Origin: Mariannaea sp. PMI_226
Taxonomy: Eukaryota > Ascomycota > Sordariomycetes > Hypocreales > Nectriaceae
DNA length: 64,000 nucleotides
Direction: 5' to 3'
NCBI GenBank assembly: GCA_024336345.1
Contig: JANFOG010000003.1
Span: forward strand, 1,494,501-1,558,500
Shown here: positions 23,127-35,070 of the stretch, piece after piece
Layout: each line of letters opens with the position of its first letter
How positions within the stretch are numbered: position 1 is the first letter of the stretch
Position numbers and translations under genes: made by a program
Notes under the pieces: generated by a model
The model's database searches: none
The model's input: the letters and a program-made list of their open reading frames with translations, nothing else
Told to the model about the DNA's origin: nothing

Positions 23127-24668
23127 TCACCATTCAGCCCTATTCCAAATCCACTTCTCGAGCTCATCCTCTCCCAGACCCTTGGGAGGCTCCCAGTTGT
23201 CTACGTGACATTCAATGCCCTCTCCATAGAAGGGAAACTCCACAGGCTTTCCTGCATACTGCTTAAACTTGATAGTCAGAGGGTTGTCGTCACCTGTGAG
23301 CAATGTTCGCAAAGCGTATGCTCTCTCCGCAAATATCTTGGCTCTGGCTTTGTCTCCCACTATAGCCGTGATCTGAAAGGCAATGTAGTACGCGTTTGGA
23401 AGCCTCGTGTCATTTACCCCTTCTTCTTCTAAAAGTTCCACCAGTTGGTGTGCCTGGCCAAACGCCTCAGATGCGCGCTGGCGGATGTGCTCCGCCTTGG
23501 TCAGCTCCTTGTTGCTCTCGATCGATCGAATTAGGGCCAAGCGGTCGTTGCTGCGGAAGCGGGCGGGCACTGTCAGCGAGCAAAGTTTGCACGCACAGGA
23601 AAAGTCGAATCGTTGCTTCAACTGCGCTTGGCGTTCTGCGTAGCTCAAAGATTTGCCGCTCACATATGAGATAGTAATCTCACAGCCTGCTTTGATGTCC
23701 TCCATGGCGTGGACAACCAGGCATTCCAAGTCGGCATTCCACGAATGCTGAGCGTTTGGCCGGCACGAATGGTTAATTCGTGACGCCTCGAGGAACAGCC
23801 CGCTGGAGCCATCGTCCTCGCCAGTCAATGGTAGCAAGTTCGATTGCACAATGCCCAGTACAGGGCTGTGCTGGCGAGCATGCACGTTGTGCAGTTCGAA
23901 GAAGGCCCGCTGCTGAGCCCGTGAGAGGCCCTTCAGCTCCAGAAGAGTGGCATCCTCAGCGAAACCACCCTCCCACACACAATCTGGTAACTTAAAAAGG
24001 GGTGTCTCAGTAAAGATGCGTGTACCCTTCGAGATGTTGCGGGTCGCGATGAATGCCTTCCCTTTGCCTTGTAAGGTTTTGATCTGATACATTTGATCGT
24101 CCTCTGCTGGCCCGGCTTTCCCTTTCCCTTTCTCATCAACATCAACGAACCTCACAAGTGTCGTATTCTGACTATCCTCTTTCCAATCTTCCTCTTCCTC
24201 TTCTTCCTCCTCCTCATTCAGAGACTGTTCAAATCTCTTCTCCGCGGCGTATACCTCTGTCCAGCTATAACAGCCGTGACGGCATATATACGGACCGAAA
24301 TCGCTGGACACGTTCCAGGGGTAAACTTGATCCCTGAAGTGCTCTCTGGCAATCCTGTAAACTCTACTGATGTGTGGCCTCGCCTCTATCTTGCCATCGT
24401 ATCTAGAGCTGAAGCGGATGAAGTGATCAACCCGGCGGGGCAGGTAAGGGTGGATTTCACCGACCAAAAACTTGATGTAGCAAGTTTCAGATTCGAGATC
24501 AACGACTAAGACGTTGTCTTCCTCTTTCTTCTGGGGCTCGCTTTCGTCTTCCGTATCAAAAAAGCGATACTCGTCAAGCACATGGTGAATGAACAGCTCG
24601 TACTGTGCCTGGTTGTTGGCGGTCCGTTCAAAGGGCGGGTAGACGTCGAAGCCGCTGCAAAGACCCAT
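23127..24668 (-). CDS. SET-domain protein (putative lysine methyltransferase)
   Basis: A single exon of 513 residues. The N-terminal 130 residues (YPPFERTANNQAQYELF) match a conserved pre-SET region of fungal SET proteins. A glutamate run of about nine (residues 152-160) and an acidic linker follow. The SET domain spans about residues 200-336. It starts GKGKAFIATRNISKGTRIF and contains the cofactor-binding NHSCRPNAQHSWN (299-311) and ITISY (331-335). Post-SET cysteines CAC..C lie at 358-363. Helical repeats fill the C-terminus, as in SMYD/SET5-like proteins. The expected activity is S-adenosylmethionine-dependent lysine methylation; the substrate is unknown. All key residues are present and the gene looks intact. 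Confidence 0.9.
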   Translation of the reverse strand: MGLCSGFDVYPPFERTANNQAQYELFIHHVLDEYRFFDTEDESEPQKKEEDNVLVVDLESETCYIKFLVGEIHPYLPRRVDHFIRFSSRYDGKIEARPHISRVYRIAREHFRDQVYPWNVSSDFGPYICRHGCYSWTEVYAAEKRFEQSLNEEEEEEEEEDWKEDSQNTTLVRFVDVDEKGKGKAGPAEDDQMYQIKTLQGKGKAFIATRNISKGTRIFTETPLFKLPDCVWEGGFAEDATLLELKGLSRAQQRAFFELHNVHARQHSPVLGIVQSNLLPLTGEDDGSSGLFLEASRINHSCRPNAQHSWNADLECLVVHAMEDIKAGCEITISYVSGKSLSYAERQAQLKQRFDFSCACKLCSLTVPARFRSNDRLALIRSIESNKELTKAEHIRQRASEAFGQAHQLVELLEEEGVNDTRLPNAYYIAFQITAIVGDKARAKIFAERAYALRTLLTGDDNPLTIKFKQYAGKPVEFPFYGEGIECHVDNWEPPKGLGEDELEKWIWNRAEW

Positions 24669-25605
24669 GGTTGGTGGTTTAGAGACGTTGGGGGGAAATG
24701 GAGCCGTGTAAAGCTATAAAGCTATGTAAAAGACCTCCTGGAAAATGGGGGGTTCAGTGCTAACGAGATCGCTACAGTAGTTAGGCTAGGTGGTCAAGTA
24801 GACTAGGTTGTGTTCGAAAGAGGGAAAGGATCTCGGGTCTGAGCTTTTGGACACGCCCCCGGAAGTCACCTTCCCCGCACGACGCCTCCGGTGAAAGGTT
24901 ATTCCTAATCGATCCAACCTGCGGGACGGCCCGAATGTCCTTCCGTCTCGTGGACGAGGCGTGCACATTGCGTGCACATTAAAGATGTACCGGGCTTGTA
25001 GGTGCCATGCCCGCCTTGCGGCTGGAAGTGCTGGGCTTAACATATTGTTCATTGGAGCTGCCAGTTTGGCCTGGGTCGGCGAGGTGATTTGGACTTGTTC
25101 ATCAAGAGCATAGAGCAATGAGTGCAGCTATATAAAGACGAAGCACGCGAGAAGATTGATTAATTCCATTGATCAACTGTCTCAGTTTCAGTAGCTGATC
25201 AGTTAAGAGTTGGTTTTGGGAGGATGAAACAGATACGGGGTTTCCTATTATCCGGGGTAGCTGGAATGCTGCTACACATCTCTCCATAACCATTCTCTTG
25301 GTCTCCTCGTGTAGGAAACGCAAGCCTTCATTTGGTACGCCGCTTGATTGTGAGATATTCGAGCTGGATTGCAATCTTCATTAACCCCAACTTCGAGGTA
25401 CCTCGAGGCAATCAAATCTCTAATATAATTGTTCCAGAACTATTCAGTGATGTTTGCAGAAATGACGGAATGGTATTGCAAGAAGCTGTTGTAAGAAATG
25501 GGAGACAGCAGGCCGCAGGCAAATACATGTGCTATTTGGGCTCCGCCAAAATGCCATAAATCATCATTGGGATCAATACTCGTACGATGTAAATCTAACA
25601 TCGAA
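24669..25605. other. Intergenic, no gene seen
   Basis: This is the promoter side of the SET gene and the 3' flank of the next minus-strand gene. Minus-strand frames at 24786-25118 and 25102-25374 have no family features. Confidence 0.55.
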
Positions 25606-27528
25606 TTATGGGCTCTCATCATGATACAGTCTGGAATCCCTAGCGGAATGCCACCACTCTAGACTGCCAACCCAAGGGATACCAATCCATTCATCCCCTT
25701 CAAACTCTTCGCCAACTCGAACTTCCAGTACCTTTGCCTTGTCAGGAGAGAGTCTGTAAACCAGTTGAGTCGTAGCCTCTACACAAATAGCATGTTCAAG
25801 ACTATCCAAGCGAACTTGCCCGACACTTCTTTCACGACCATCATGATAGCATAAAAGTAAGCCAACAATAGCTGAAGTATGCTCAAGCTGGTATCGACAA
25901 GGATAAATCATGGCCACATCTATCAATGGGGCCGATGAATAGAAGTAGTCATGCCCTTGCGAACAAATAGGATAGGGAGACCGCGGGATTGGAATAGGAG
26001 GATTGGGCTGATTATGCAGTGGTTCGGGTGATTCAAAGGCCATATATCCCATACCGAGGTAGCACTCTTCGATGAAAATACGACTCGAAACCTGTGTTGG
26101 CTGATCAACCAGAACCCAGCTTTTCTTACTCCTTCTATTTCTCCAATGTTCCCCTATTACCCAGACGCGACCATTGTTTGTCTTCATCTAAGGACTGTTA
26201 GCACGAAATAAAAATCCTTCACGGTAAGTCTTACAACGAGGGTAAATTTCTGCTCTTTGTGACCACTCCACAGCAACTGATCTTTCTCCGGTCGCTTCCA
26301 TATTTCCGTTATGTGTTCGCCTTGGTCTACAGGCATATAAAGCCAAACTTGCCAGAAATCTCTATCCGACCGACGTCGATAAAAGTCCAAATCCTTCTCT
26401 GCGCGAGAATGCGTGTGGATTGTAATAATTTCTCCATCCCAGCATGCCGAATATGCCCTAGTGTCTGATCGATTGCACTCAAAGAAATTCATTCGACTAA
26501 TTTCGCGGCAAGGTGAAACCTTGTGAAACCGTATTGGTGTGGCCAATGGTTGAGGGGTGGCCCAGAGTACTCCGGCGTAATATGGCTCACGCATGGGGCC
26601 AAGCTTACCATGGTTCAGTCTTCGTAATTTGATGCCCTTTGGAGTGTCAGCTTATTAGCAGCTTGAGAAAGTATCCCATGCGTGTGAACTTACGTCGCAA
26701 TAAGTTGTAAACGCATTGTCCCTAACCGAAATGGTTCGCCACCATATACCTGGGCATCTGCGAACTGCTACCGTTTCCCTCGAATTGGCTAACAAAATAT
26801 TTCTAATGCCCAGTTGATCATGTGCCACGTATATGGAATCAACTTCCCCCTCTGGCATCTGCAGAGCTACACAATGCTTTGCATCCCCAGGAGGTTCATT
26901 CGACAGCGCTGCAATATAGAGACGGTCTTCAAATTTAACCCATTGGGCCCAAATTTGTTCTGTCGTATATATGGGATACGAGAATCCCTGGGTAACATTG
27001 AGACCAATTAGAGGTTGGATGTAGGCCAGGAAAAGTTCTGAAAGACAATTTTGGACAATTTGAACGGTAACCTCCGTGGGAAGACTCTTCGACTTGATCA
27101 ATGAAACGCCGAAAAGCTTATCCTGCCACCAGCGACGACGACGGTCAAATTCGAGTGACGAAGGAACATAGTCGTAGGAAACCGCATTCATGTATGCCCA
27201 TTCTATGTATGACTTCTCCATAGGGCTAGCACGCTCAATGAAGTTAACGCATGCGTGATGGCAGCCAGAAGGCATCGATCCCGGGCTGTCTTCATAGATA
27301 AGCTGCATATCAAGGTATCGCTGCCGTTCCCTAACCTCATCTAAGCTGCGGCCAAGGAACCTCAGGCCTTCAAGCCTATTCTCTCTATCTCTATTCGCTA
27401 GCTTTTGATTAGATGGATGATGGCCCGGAAGCTCAAGGGATGAACTCACGGACGACGATGTCATCGTCTACTTGAAATTCAAAATTGCAGAGGCCGCACC
27501 AGGGCCATATAGCTAGCCCATCATACAT
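25606..27528 (-). CDS. Four-exon fungal protein of unknown family
   Basis: Exons on the minus strand are 27528-27450, 27397-26694, 26636-26235 and 26187-25606. Introns are 52, 57 and 47 bases. Donors are GTGAGT, GTAAGT and GTAAGA; the branch-like motifs are CTAAT, CTAAT and CTAAC. The joined frame gives 588 residues. The first acceptor has an alternative about ten bases downstream that is also in frame. The N-terminus (MYDGLAIWPWCGLC) has a CxxC, and SGCHHACV follows near residue 75, resembling a small metal-binding head. An F-box-like stretch (SLPTEVTVQIVQNCLSEL) lies near residue 135. The rest is Trp- and Tyr-rich and may form a beta-propeller-like structure, but I see no clear repeat. No signal peptide or membrane helix is visible. 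The consistent splicing makes the gene real; its function is unknown. Confidence 0.75.
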
Positions 27529-29346
27529 GATGCCAAAGAGTAATGGCAGGTGGAACAAGGTATTTGCAACTACTGGGGATATAATCCTGGTGTGGGGATG
27601 AAAACAATAATAAAAACAAAAATAAAAATAGAACTGAATGGCGAGTGAGTCGGGGGCGCTATTTATGCTCCAAGTCGGTAGCCTAGGTGACCCAATCAGC
27701 CCATGTATGCGGGGTTGGGAATTAAATGTATTGTACAGATTATGTTGTTGGTCGCCAGCACAAGAATGCAACGTCAGGCTCCTCTGGTTCGCTTGTACAC
27801 TCGGCGCTTCGGATTGCGCCTCTTGAGGAGGAGAAGCTGAGTGTGGGTCTGTCCAGCTATGCCGGAGGTTTGGTATAGAAGACCTTTTAGGCAATTTGAT
27901 GCTCTAGTACCGCAGCATATCACGCTCAGAGTAACCCCGTTATGGGTGCCATCCTCGACATACCTTTCATTACAAGATGAAAGTACGCTTCCGGGAACCT
28001 GGAGAAATAAAAGACTGCCCGAGAGATGGGTCTAATAGTAATCGTACCTTACTTGTTTTTGTACCTCCATGAGGTATACGTGGAATTATATATATATATA
28101 TCTTACTAGTTGTGTTAAGCTCAAAAAAAGCACACGCATCGGCTTGTACAGTCTGTAAACATGATACAAATGATTAAAATTCAGTTTCATGGTGATAAAT
28201 GCAATTGTAGAACCCAATCTTACGGTTTTCTATCAAAGAGCTGTCGCTAGCGAAGAGCATGCCGCCAAATAACGTTTGAGGAGAGGAGGAGGGCTAATTC
28301 CTGCAGCGCGAGTAAAGTGAAATGTGATCCATTAATGATAGATACGGTATTCCACTTCGGATGCTTATTGCCACGGAGCATCTCAAGCTGTTTATTTACG
28401 TAATGAGAGAATCTCATCAGGCAGTATTTACAAATGTCGCAATCAATGCGATGTGCACCCGACTGAGACATGGCTGAGAAATGCTCCCAAACTGCCAATA
28501 ATGAAAGCATATTCGTGATGAGCCCAAAGGCTCGTACTATAAATAAAGAGATAACATACAAGATCCTTGAACAGTGCTGGAACACCAAATATCTGCCCCG
28601 ACACTCTCAAATGCATGGCTTGCATGACAGTGGACCCAATTGTGTCTTGGAGGAGAAGCTCATTTGTCAAATGTATTGAACGAGGCGAAGCAGGGTGGCA
28701 GTGAAGCGGTAGTCAGATGGTCAATTTCAATTACCAACAACACATTCTTAATTGAGGCAAACCATACATTAAAACACATAAAGAACTCTTGCCATGCCGT
28801 CTACGTCATGCAAAAATACCATTAACCCTTCTCAACTCATACGTCCTTATTAACAACACTTGATTAGCCAGAAATCTCCACGAAGAGATAGGCAACGGCT
28901 TCTTTGCCAGAACAGGTACGCCATTATCAAAGGAGAAAAAAAATTATAGAAGCTCGATATTTACTTGTACCCAAGAGGAACAGTCTCTTGTTTTCTGGCG
29001 GGGACCATACACCTAATCTAGTACTACAAAGACTGCAAGACATTGACAATTCTCTCCCGTACTTCTCACGCACAAGACCAAGTCCACCCTGGTTCGTTAA
29101 TTAAGAAATTAGGAGGCAATAGCCAAAGCGAAAAGATTGAAAGGAAAAGAAAAAGAAAATTACAAGTACAAGAGTGTGGCTCAGTTCGGGACCTGCACTT
29201 CAGCGGACTAATGTTGGCCCGCCCTTTCTGCATCGCCAATCAACCCAACCTATGACCAGACAGTAGTAACAGCCACGCCCGTCTGACAAGAAAGACCTCA
29301 CAACAGCCCGATCAGATACCTCTTCCATGGGATATTATCAGAAAAA
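27529..29346. other. Intergenic, no supported gene
   Basis: This holds the divergent promoters of the genes at 27528 (minus) and 29347 (plus). An (AT)n run lies near 28086-28101. The minus-strand frames seen here have no conserved features. Confidence 0.55.
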
Positions 29347-31494
29347 ATGGAAGCAAAAGACAACGATGGTACTAATCTTATCAACACACCTGTGCCAGTT
29401 TTTAACTTCACTGGTGCGACAGCAGCCAGCCCTCTTCAGCCTTCTACAGGTCAGAATATCTTCATGGGCAGCCCAGTTGCGTCTTATGCTTCGCAGCGCC
29501 CTGCCATCAATGTGCCTGTTCCGGCGCATAATATACAAACCAACTTCATCACAAGTCCTGTCCAACCTATGTCTTCGCAGAGCAGAGTCGTAACCAGACC
29601 GCTTCCATCGTATATGGTGCAGAATGAATCTGCCAGTAGCTCCGGCCCTTCTCAAAATCCTAGGAAGCGGGCCACCTCTATTCAAGAGCTATTTGCTAAT
29701 GCTGCAAAGTCCAGGAGAACGGGTCCTGGGGGCCTGAATCAAACGGGGCCGCGCCCATCGCCGATGATGAGAATCTTCAGTGGGCCGTACGTCTACTCAA
29801 CACTTCCTCATCCAGACTCGTTGAGAATTCTCAGGATAGAGCCTGGGACTACAGAGAAATTGATGCTTCGAGTTGAGACTATAAGACTCTGCGATACCTC
29901 ACGCCCCTACGATGCTCTGTCTTACGTCTGGGGCCGGGAGCCGCAATATGTACAAGTGAGCACTCCTGACGGAACACTGCAAGTCAGAAAGAATCTTTGT
30001 GACGCCCTCTACTGCCTTCGACTCGCAGACAAGCCCAGATATGTCTGGGCAGATGCCATTTGTATCAATCAGGAAGACACCACGGAGCGTGGACAACAAG
30101 TCGGCCTTATGCGAAAGATTTATAAGCGTGCCGCCACAGTGCAGATATGGTTAGGTAAGGAAGACATGGATGAGGCTCCTATTGCATTTTCAATTGCTCG
30201 TGGTGTTGTTTGCAATGGACAATGCAATGGTCTTCACGGGCCAGTTGAGGGCGTTGGCACTGCGTCCCACCAAGATTGCCCTCCTCCGCCTCTAGACTCT
30301 CCTTTGTGGAGTACTATTGGGCATCTGTACAGCAACCTCTGGTTCTGGCGAGTATGGTGCATCCAGGAGGTGGCTCTGGCATCTTCTGCCGTAGTTCTTT
30401 GGGGCACCTCCCAGATCCCCTGGAAGTGGCTGGGCTTAGCGGCCGCCCGCATCCGCATCAACAACTATGCCCTCATGTCCCGGGAGGATATGAAAGGTGT
30501 CCTCAACGCGTACTTTATGTACAGGATCTCGCAGGGAGATGTAACTGTGCCGCCGCAAAAGCTCTCCTTTCTGCATCTCCTTGCGATAACGCGGCAGTTT
30601 GGAGCTACCGACCCACGCGATCGTATTTACGGCATTCTCGGACTGGCCACTACCGACGCGGATCCCGACAGTGGCGATTTATATATAAAGCCAGACTACT
30701 CTATTCCAACTGATGAAGTCTATCGTCAGTTGGCCTACAAAGTTCTGGAGACGGACAAATCGCTGCGGCTTCTCTCGTGCGTACAGCATGGGCCAGAGAT
30801 CTCTGAGAAGTGGCCATCCTGGATTCCGCAATGGGGCAGCATCTACAACACTGCTCTGGGACCATTTCACCGTGCCGCAACCTCCTCAACCGCCACCCGT
30901 ACCGAGTTCAGGCTCATTTCGAAAAACGTACTCCAGGTGCAAGGGTTTCACGTCTCTACCGTACGGGAGGTGCTCCCTCCCTTCCCCAACCCGAACGGAA
31001 GGCTCCTTCCTCCGCTTGACATGTACCAGCAAAGAGATGTGAGAAAGGCTCTTTCGAAACCAAGAGGGCCCTTGCGATTCTCCCTAACGCTCACAGCTGA
31101 GCAGAGCTGGCACGGTGACATTATTGAGGATTACACTGCGCATTTGAACGACTTTGCGGAGCTCGTTCGTAAGTTTGAGCCAAGCCTGGCCAGTTATTTT
31201 GAAGGCATATCTGGCGGCAATCCTGAGCGGATTTTCAAGGCGACGCGCAGCGCCTGCACGGGGCGTCGCCTCTTCATCGATACTGACGACCAACTTGGTC
31301 TGGCTCCGCTGGCAACCAGGCGGGGCGATTTGGTATGCTTCTTATCTGGGGGAAGGCTTCCATTCATTGTCAGACAAGAAGGTCAATTTGTTCTGCTGAT
31401 TGGAGAATGCTATCTTTACGACTACTTGGAGGCAAGGGCAGACAAAATATTGATTGCAAAGGAGTTGACAAGTCGATGGTTCAAATTCTGTTGA
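29347..31494 (+). CDS. HET-domain (heterokaryon incompatibility) protein
   Basis: A single exon of 715 residues. Residues 1-145 are Ser/Pro/Gln-rich, probably disordered, and contain a basic patch PRKRATSIQELF..AAKSRR that could be a nuclear signal. The HET domain (PF06985) starts at about 188 with YDALSYVWG, followed by VWADAICINQED..ERGQQV and MRKIYKRAATVQIWLG. Further family blocks are WRVWCIQEVALAS and the late ATDPRDRIYGILGLA. HET proteins trigger cell death when genetically different hyphae fuse, or act in related self-recognition. The effector partner is not apparent here: no NLR, lipase or second HET gene is adjacent. All core motifs are present, and the long N-terminal tail is more than most HET proteins have. 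Confidence 0.92.
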   Translation: MEAKDNDGTNLINTPVPVFNFTGATAASPLQPSTGQNIFMGSPVASYASQRPAINVPVPAHNIQTNFITSPVQPMSSQSRVVTRPLPSYMVQNESASSSGPSQNPRKRATSIQELFANAAKSRRTGPGGLNQTGPRPSPMMRIFSGPYVYSTLPHPDSLRILRIEPGTTEKLMLRVETIRLCDTSRPYDALSYVWGREPQYVQVSTPDGTLQVRKNLCDALYCLRLADKPRYVWADAICINQEDTTERGQQVGLMRKIYKRAATVQIWLGKEDMDEAPIAFSIARGVVCNGQCNGLHGPVEGVGTASHQDCPPPPLDSPLWSTIGHLYSNLWFWRVWCIQEVALASSAVVLWGTSQIPWKWLGLAAARIRINNYALMSREDMKGVLNAYFMYRISQGDVTVPPQKLSFLHLLAITRQFGATDPRDRIYGILGLATTDADPDSGDLYIKPDYSIPTDEVYRQLAYKVLETDKSLRLLSCVQHGPEISEKWPSWIPQWGSIYNTALGPFHRAATSSTATRTEFRLISKNVLQVQGFHVSTVREVLPPFPNPNGRLLPPLDMYQQRDVRKALSKPRGPLRFSLTLTAEQSWHGDIIEDYTAHLNDFAELVRKFEPSLASYFEGISGGNPERIFKATRSACTGRRLFIDTDDQLGLAPLATRRGDLVCFLSGGRLPFIVRQEGQFVLLIGECYLYDYLEARADKILIAKELTSRWFKFC

Positions 31495-33395
31495 TTCTTT
31501 TCCCCGGTCCCCTTTCTTCTCTTCTTCAATGGTTCAAGCACCTCATCGCAGAATGTTAAGTACTTCCTTCTTTTAATGACGTATTTTGGTCTTATGGTGG
31601 TAATGATTAGCGTCACGGCCAGATTGAAGCGCTTCTATGACATATTTATCTTACGAGATGACATCTTTTCTTTGGTATTATGCGACGCGGGTGTGGAACT
31701 TGGTATATGTAGTCGAAAAATTATAATGACTAACAGTTTGCAACACAAAGTATGAAACTTGGAGTATAAGAAACACTATCAGCTATGATCCTGTGGAGGC
31801 CAACAGGTGGCGGATGCCGCAGGAGGGATTGGAAACAAGAAGGCTGATGGCAATTACAAATAGGCCAGAAGGTAAGAAAATCAGTAGGGTAGCACATACC
31901 GAAAATGAAACTGCAATATTCCGGGAATGATATTGAGTGCTGTTGCTATTGAAATCAAACAGATACGAACCACCCGCTTACGGAGATGGTCATTAGTGTG
32001 GCCACTTCTAACCATATACAAGAGGCCGCAGTTCATATAGCTTGGACAGTCTTAGATCAAACTAAACCATTAGTCCAAACTTAGAAAGACTGTGGAGGTA
32101 ACAATTGCGCCTGCCAGAGGGAACACAGAGGACCTATACCCTAACCACGTTTCTAACCTGGCGAGCCCTGTAGAAGCTATTTGAGGACCCTCCCTGTAGC
32201 TAAAAGACATGGCAGGCTCTCTGTATCTTTGACGCCGAGCCTACACCATAGAACATGGCACTTGCGACAACAGACTAACGGTCGAAATGGGATGGGCGGC
32301 TATTCTCCGTTTCATCATCTTTTATTCCATGAGAGCGAATTTGGTTAACTTGGCTTACCCTCAAGTCACAATGCTTCCAAGTGTTATTGAGACTGGTCTA
32401 CTCTGTATCTATTTTCTTTCCTTGCGTTGGTTATACTTCCCATTACATGTTTTGCAAAATGGGTAGATTTACTATAGTCCCACCAGTGCGAAGAATCGGT
32501 GTGTAGAAATTTGGTAACTTGGCTAGCTGAGGTACCTGGTTTGGTGAAAGGTTAACGTTGCGGGCCGATCGGTTCGGGCCTTAGCCCCCGTCTCACGGTG
32601 CCGTCGCCGGCGGATCGGGGTTGGAGTGCTAGGGACGTGCTGCCTCGTTCTACCTCAATACCTTGCCATTATCAGGCGGTGTGATCTCATTTGATATGCC
32701 GGCTTGCAAACTCAACCATACAAGGATCCAGGCTTCAGACAGTTAGTGATCCGATGAGTTCTCATACATATAAGGCCCAGGTTATGTGACAACCAATGAA
32801 CATCTTGAAGAGACGGCCGGTGATATTGACCTCTGGCACCATGGAGGCTCCATTTTCAGCCAAGCCAATGACCAACACGCACACTTTTGCAGATAGCATC
32901 TTCCCGGGACCGGCACTGATCTGTTTCACCCTCTACGGAGAATTCGCTTGGGAGGAACCAATAAGCATCATGAACTAACGGCCCGTGACTGACATGCATA
33001 ATGAGCGGGACTGAGTGCTGTGCATCGCCACCACCGTGGAGATGAGGTCGCATACGATACGATAAATTGATATCAAACATTCCAGCTATCAAAGAGATGT
33101 GTAGGCGGTATTCTCCGCTGAACGTAAAATTTTGAGGGCAGAGAATATTTGCTTTTTTAGATTATGGGGGCATTCTGTCCTTCGAATCCAATGGACTTCG
33201 GACACACAAGCGTGTATCACTTTGACGTGGTTAGCTTGCATGTCAAGCAAACAGGTGCCCAGTCAATTCATCAGGACGTGCGCGCTGAACTCAGTTGAGG
33301 CGCTCATGAAATGACACGGCAGGGCGGGAGGGAGTGACATCGCGCGGCATGACTTCCCGTCTCGACCATCACATTACCACGTCTCGAAAGAAGGC
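31495..33395. other. Intergenic, no supported gene
   Basis: In 1.9 kb there is no coding signal. A GC-rich patch at 32560-32630 (CCGATCGG, CCGGCGGATCGG) stands out from AT-richer surroundings. I cannot assign it. Confidence 0.5.
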
Positions 33396-34030
33396 AACTC
33401 TCATTGGCGATCTGGGGAAGATGTTCTCCACTACACAGATGTTGATTTTGTCCGATCTTACAAATACCTGATGCTCATTGGAGTGTTTGCTCAGAGACCT
33501 CTCCACAGGCACGATTACGGGCGCAGGCGTGCTCACTGCAGTATGATTGCCCCGTCCCGTGTGCCATGTGCGACAGTTCCGACTGTAATGCTCATTGGTT
33601 TTCAACCTGGAGGAGAATTCAACTGCGGAGTGAACTAATGTTGATTGGCCTTTGGGCAACAATGGTGTCCACTATGAAAATGCCAACTTTCTTCGAGTTT
33701 CGTTGCAGCATTGATCACTTGATGTTGATTGGCTTGTGAGCTACAACGGTCTCCACTATAACAATACACATTTTCTCCGACTTTAAGCACTTGACATTGA
33801 TTGGCTCTAAGCAAAAGTTTTATCCACTATGAAATTGCAATCTTTCGCCGAGTTAACTTGGACTCTTGACCGCCCATGTTGATTGGCTCTAAGCAAAACC
33901 GGTATCCACAATGCTTTTTCAGGGTTTCGCCGATCAACTCAACCTGTTGAGAAAATGATGCTTATTGGCCTCTAGACCTAAACGCTCCCCACAGAGGGAA
34001 ATGTGAAATCCCCGATCAGTTATTGGACCA
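33396..34030 (+). repeat. Diverged tandem array with fixed ATTGG-TCCAC-CCGA spacing
   Basis: Nine ATTGG pentamers occur on one strand, at 33403, 33477, 33594, 33644, 33728, 33800, 33882, 33964 and 34022, 50-117 bases apart and mostly 72-84. Seven are followed 23-25 bases later by TCCAC or CCCAC, at 33427, 33502, 33668, 33752, 33823, 33905 and 33988. Six of these are followed 48-49 bases from the ATTGG by CCGA or TCGA, at 33452, 33693, 33777, 33848, 33930 and 34012. The best copies begin ATGTTGATTGGC. The sequence between blocks has diverged strongly. Unit spacing is not a multiple of three, and no long frame crosses the array, so it is not a coding repeat. On the other strand ATTGG reads CCAAT, the core of the CCAAT-box. 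Confidence 0.75.
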
Positions 34031-35070
34031 TGGCAAGGAAGCCTCGGTGAGCTCACCGTAAAAGGAGTCATCTCTAGAGATATAATTTTTAGTAGACCAG
34101 CCGTATTGAAGAAACTTGCGAGGTGGTCTACATCTAGATTGAGAGAATGGTTTTTCCAAACAGACCCGTGTTTATCAAGTCTCTGTCTGCATCAAGGTTC
34201 AAATAGACACGCGTCCTAACTTATTACTAACCACAATCTGTCCCTGTTAATTGAGCCCATCAGCATCAGGTATGCTTCGTCATTGTCTTGCTAAAACGTT
34301 CGGATCGGAATTCGTAACTATGGCATAAGTGGGCTAACCAATGCCTCGAGTGTTATCTTGTTTTGATGGATTCTGTACTTGTGACACCAACTGCATCTGG
34401 CAGTGGTTGCGCTCCGATGCGAACAACGAAAAGTCATTTGGAGAACAACCATTCTCTCCATTCATGTAAACGAGCGTAGCAAAGTATGTTAATACCAGAA
34501 AGAGACACTCGAAATGCTATATCATATTTCAAACGCCGGTACAAATGCTTTTTTTTCAACAACACACTAAGTCATCGCGAATAGTGAATGATTCCCGCGA
34601 TTTTCTTACACCGGTGGTTTTCATCACCTTGTTCCCCCTCAGCGCCTTGAATTCGGCCGGTTTCTTCTTCATCGCTACGAGGCTCCAGATGAAAAGGTAC
34701 CAGCAGTGCGTCTGCTCCTAGTTTTCTTGGTCTTGGGGAGCTCTCTGTCCATAGGCGTAATCACAATGGCCTCTCTATGGAAGTTCGTGGCGATTGATGG
34801 CGTGCATGGTGCAAGTCTTTGTAGTACTCATGATTGCTCTTATTTTACGTTTAGCTTGGGAATTCTAGCTATTACAGATGCCACTCCAACTGCCGTACGA
34901 ATGGTTATAGAAGGTGACTGGGAGCGGGAGCCTACGTTTGGGCTGAGAACGGCTTCACTCATTGTCCAACAAGTTCTATTTAACAAACCGGAAGACCCCG
35001 GTGCCGATAAATCCTCGTCGCCGTTATGTTAGCAAAATTAACCTACAGGCTCATTGCCAGATCCAGCAGC
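34031..35070. other. Intergenic, no supported gene
   Basis: A frame at 34706-35032 begins with a hydrophobic MRLLLVFLVLGSSLSIGV that resembles a signal peptide. The remainder has no recognisable feature and no partner exon, so I do not call it. Confidence 0.4.

Noticed and set aside
33396..34030. CRISPR-like array
   Set aside because: This is fungal DNA, and the units share short spaced words rather than identical repeats separated by unique spacers of constant length.
34706..35032. Frame starting with a signal-peptide-like hydrophobic stretch
   Set aside because: The remainder has no conserved features and hydrophobic starts arise by chance.
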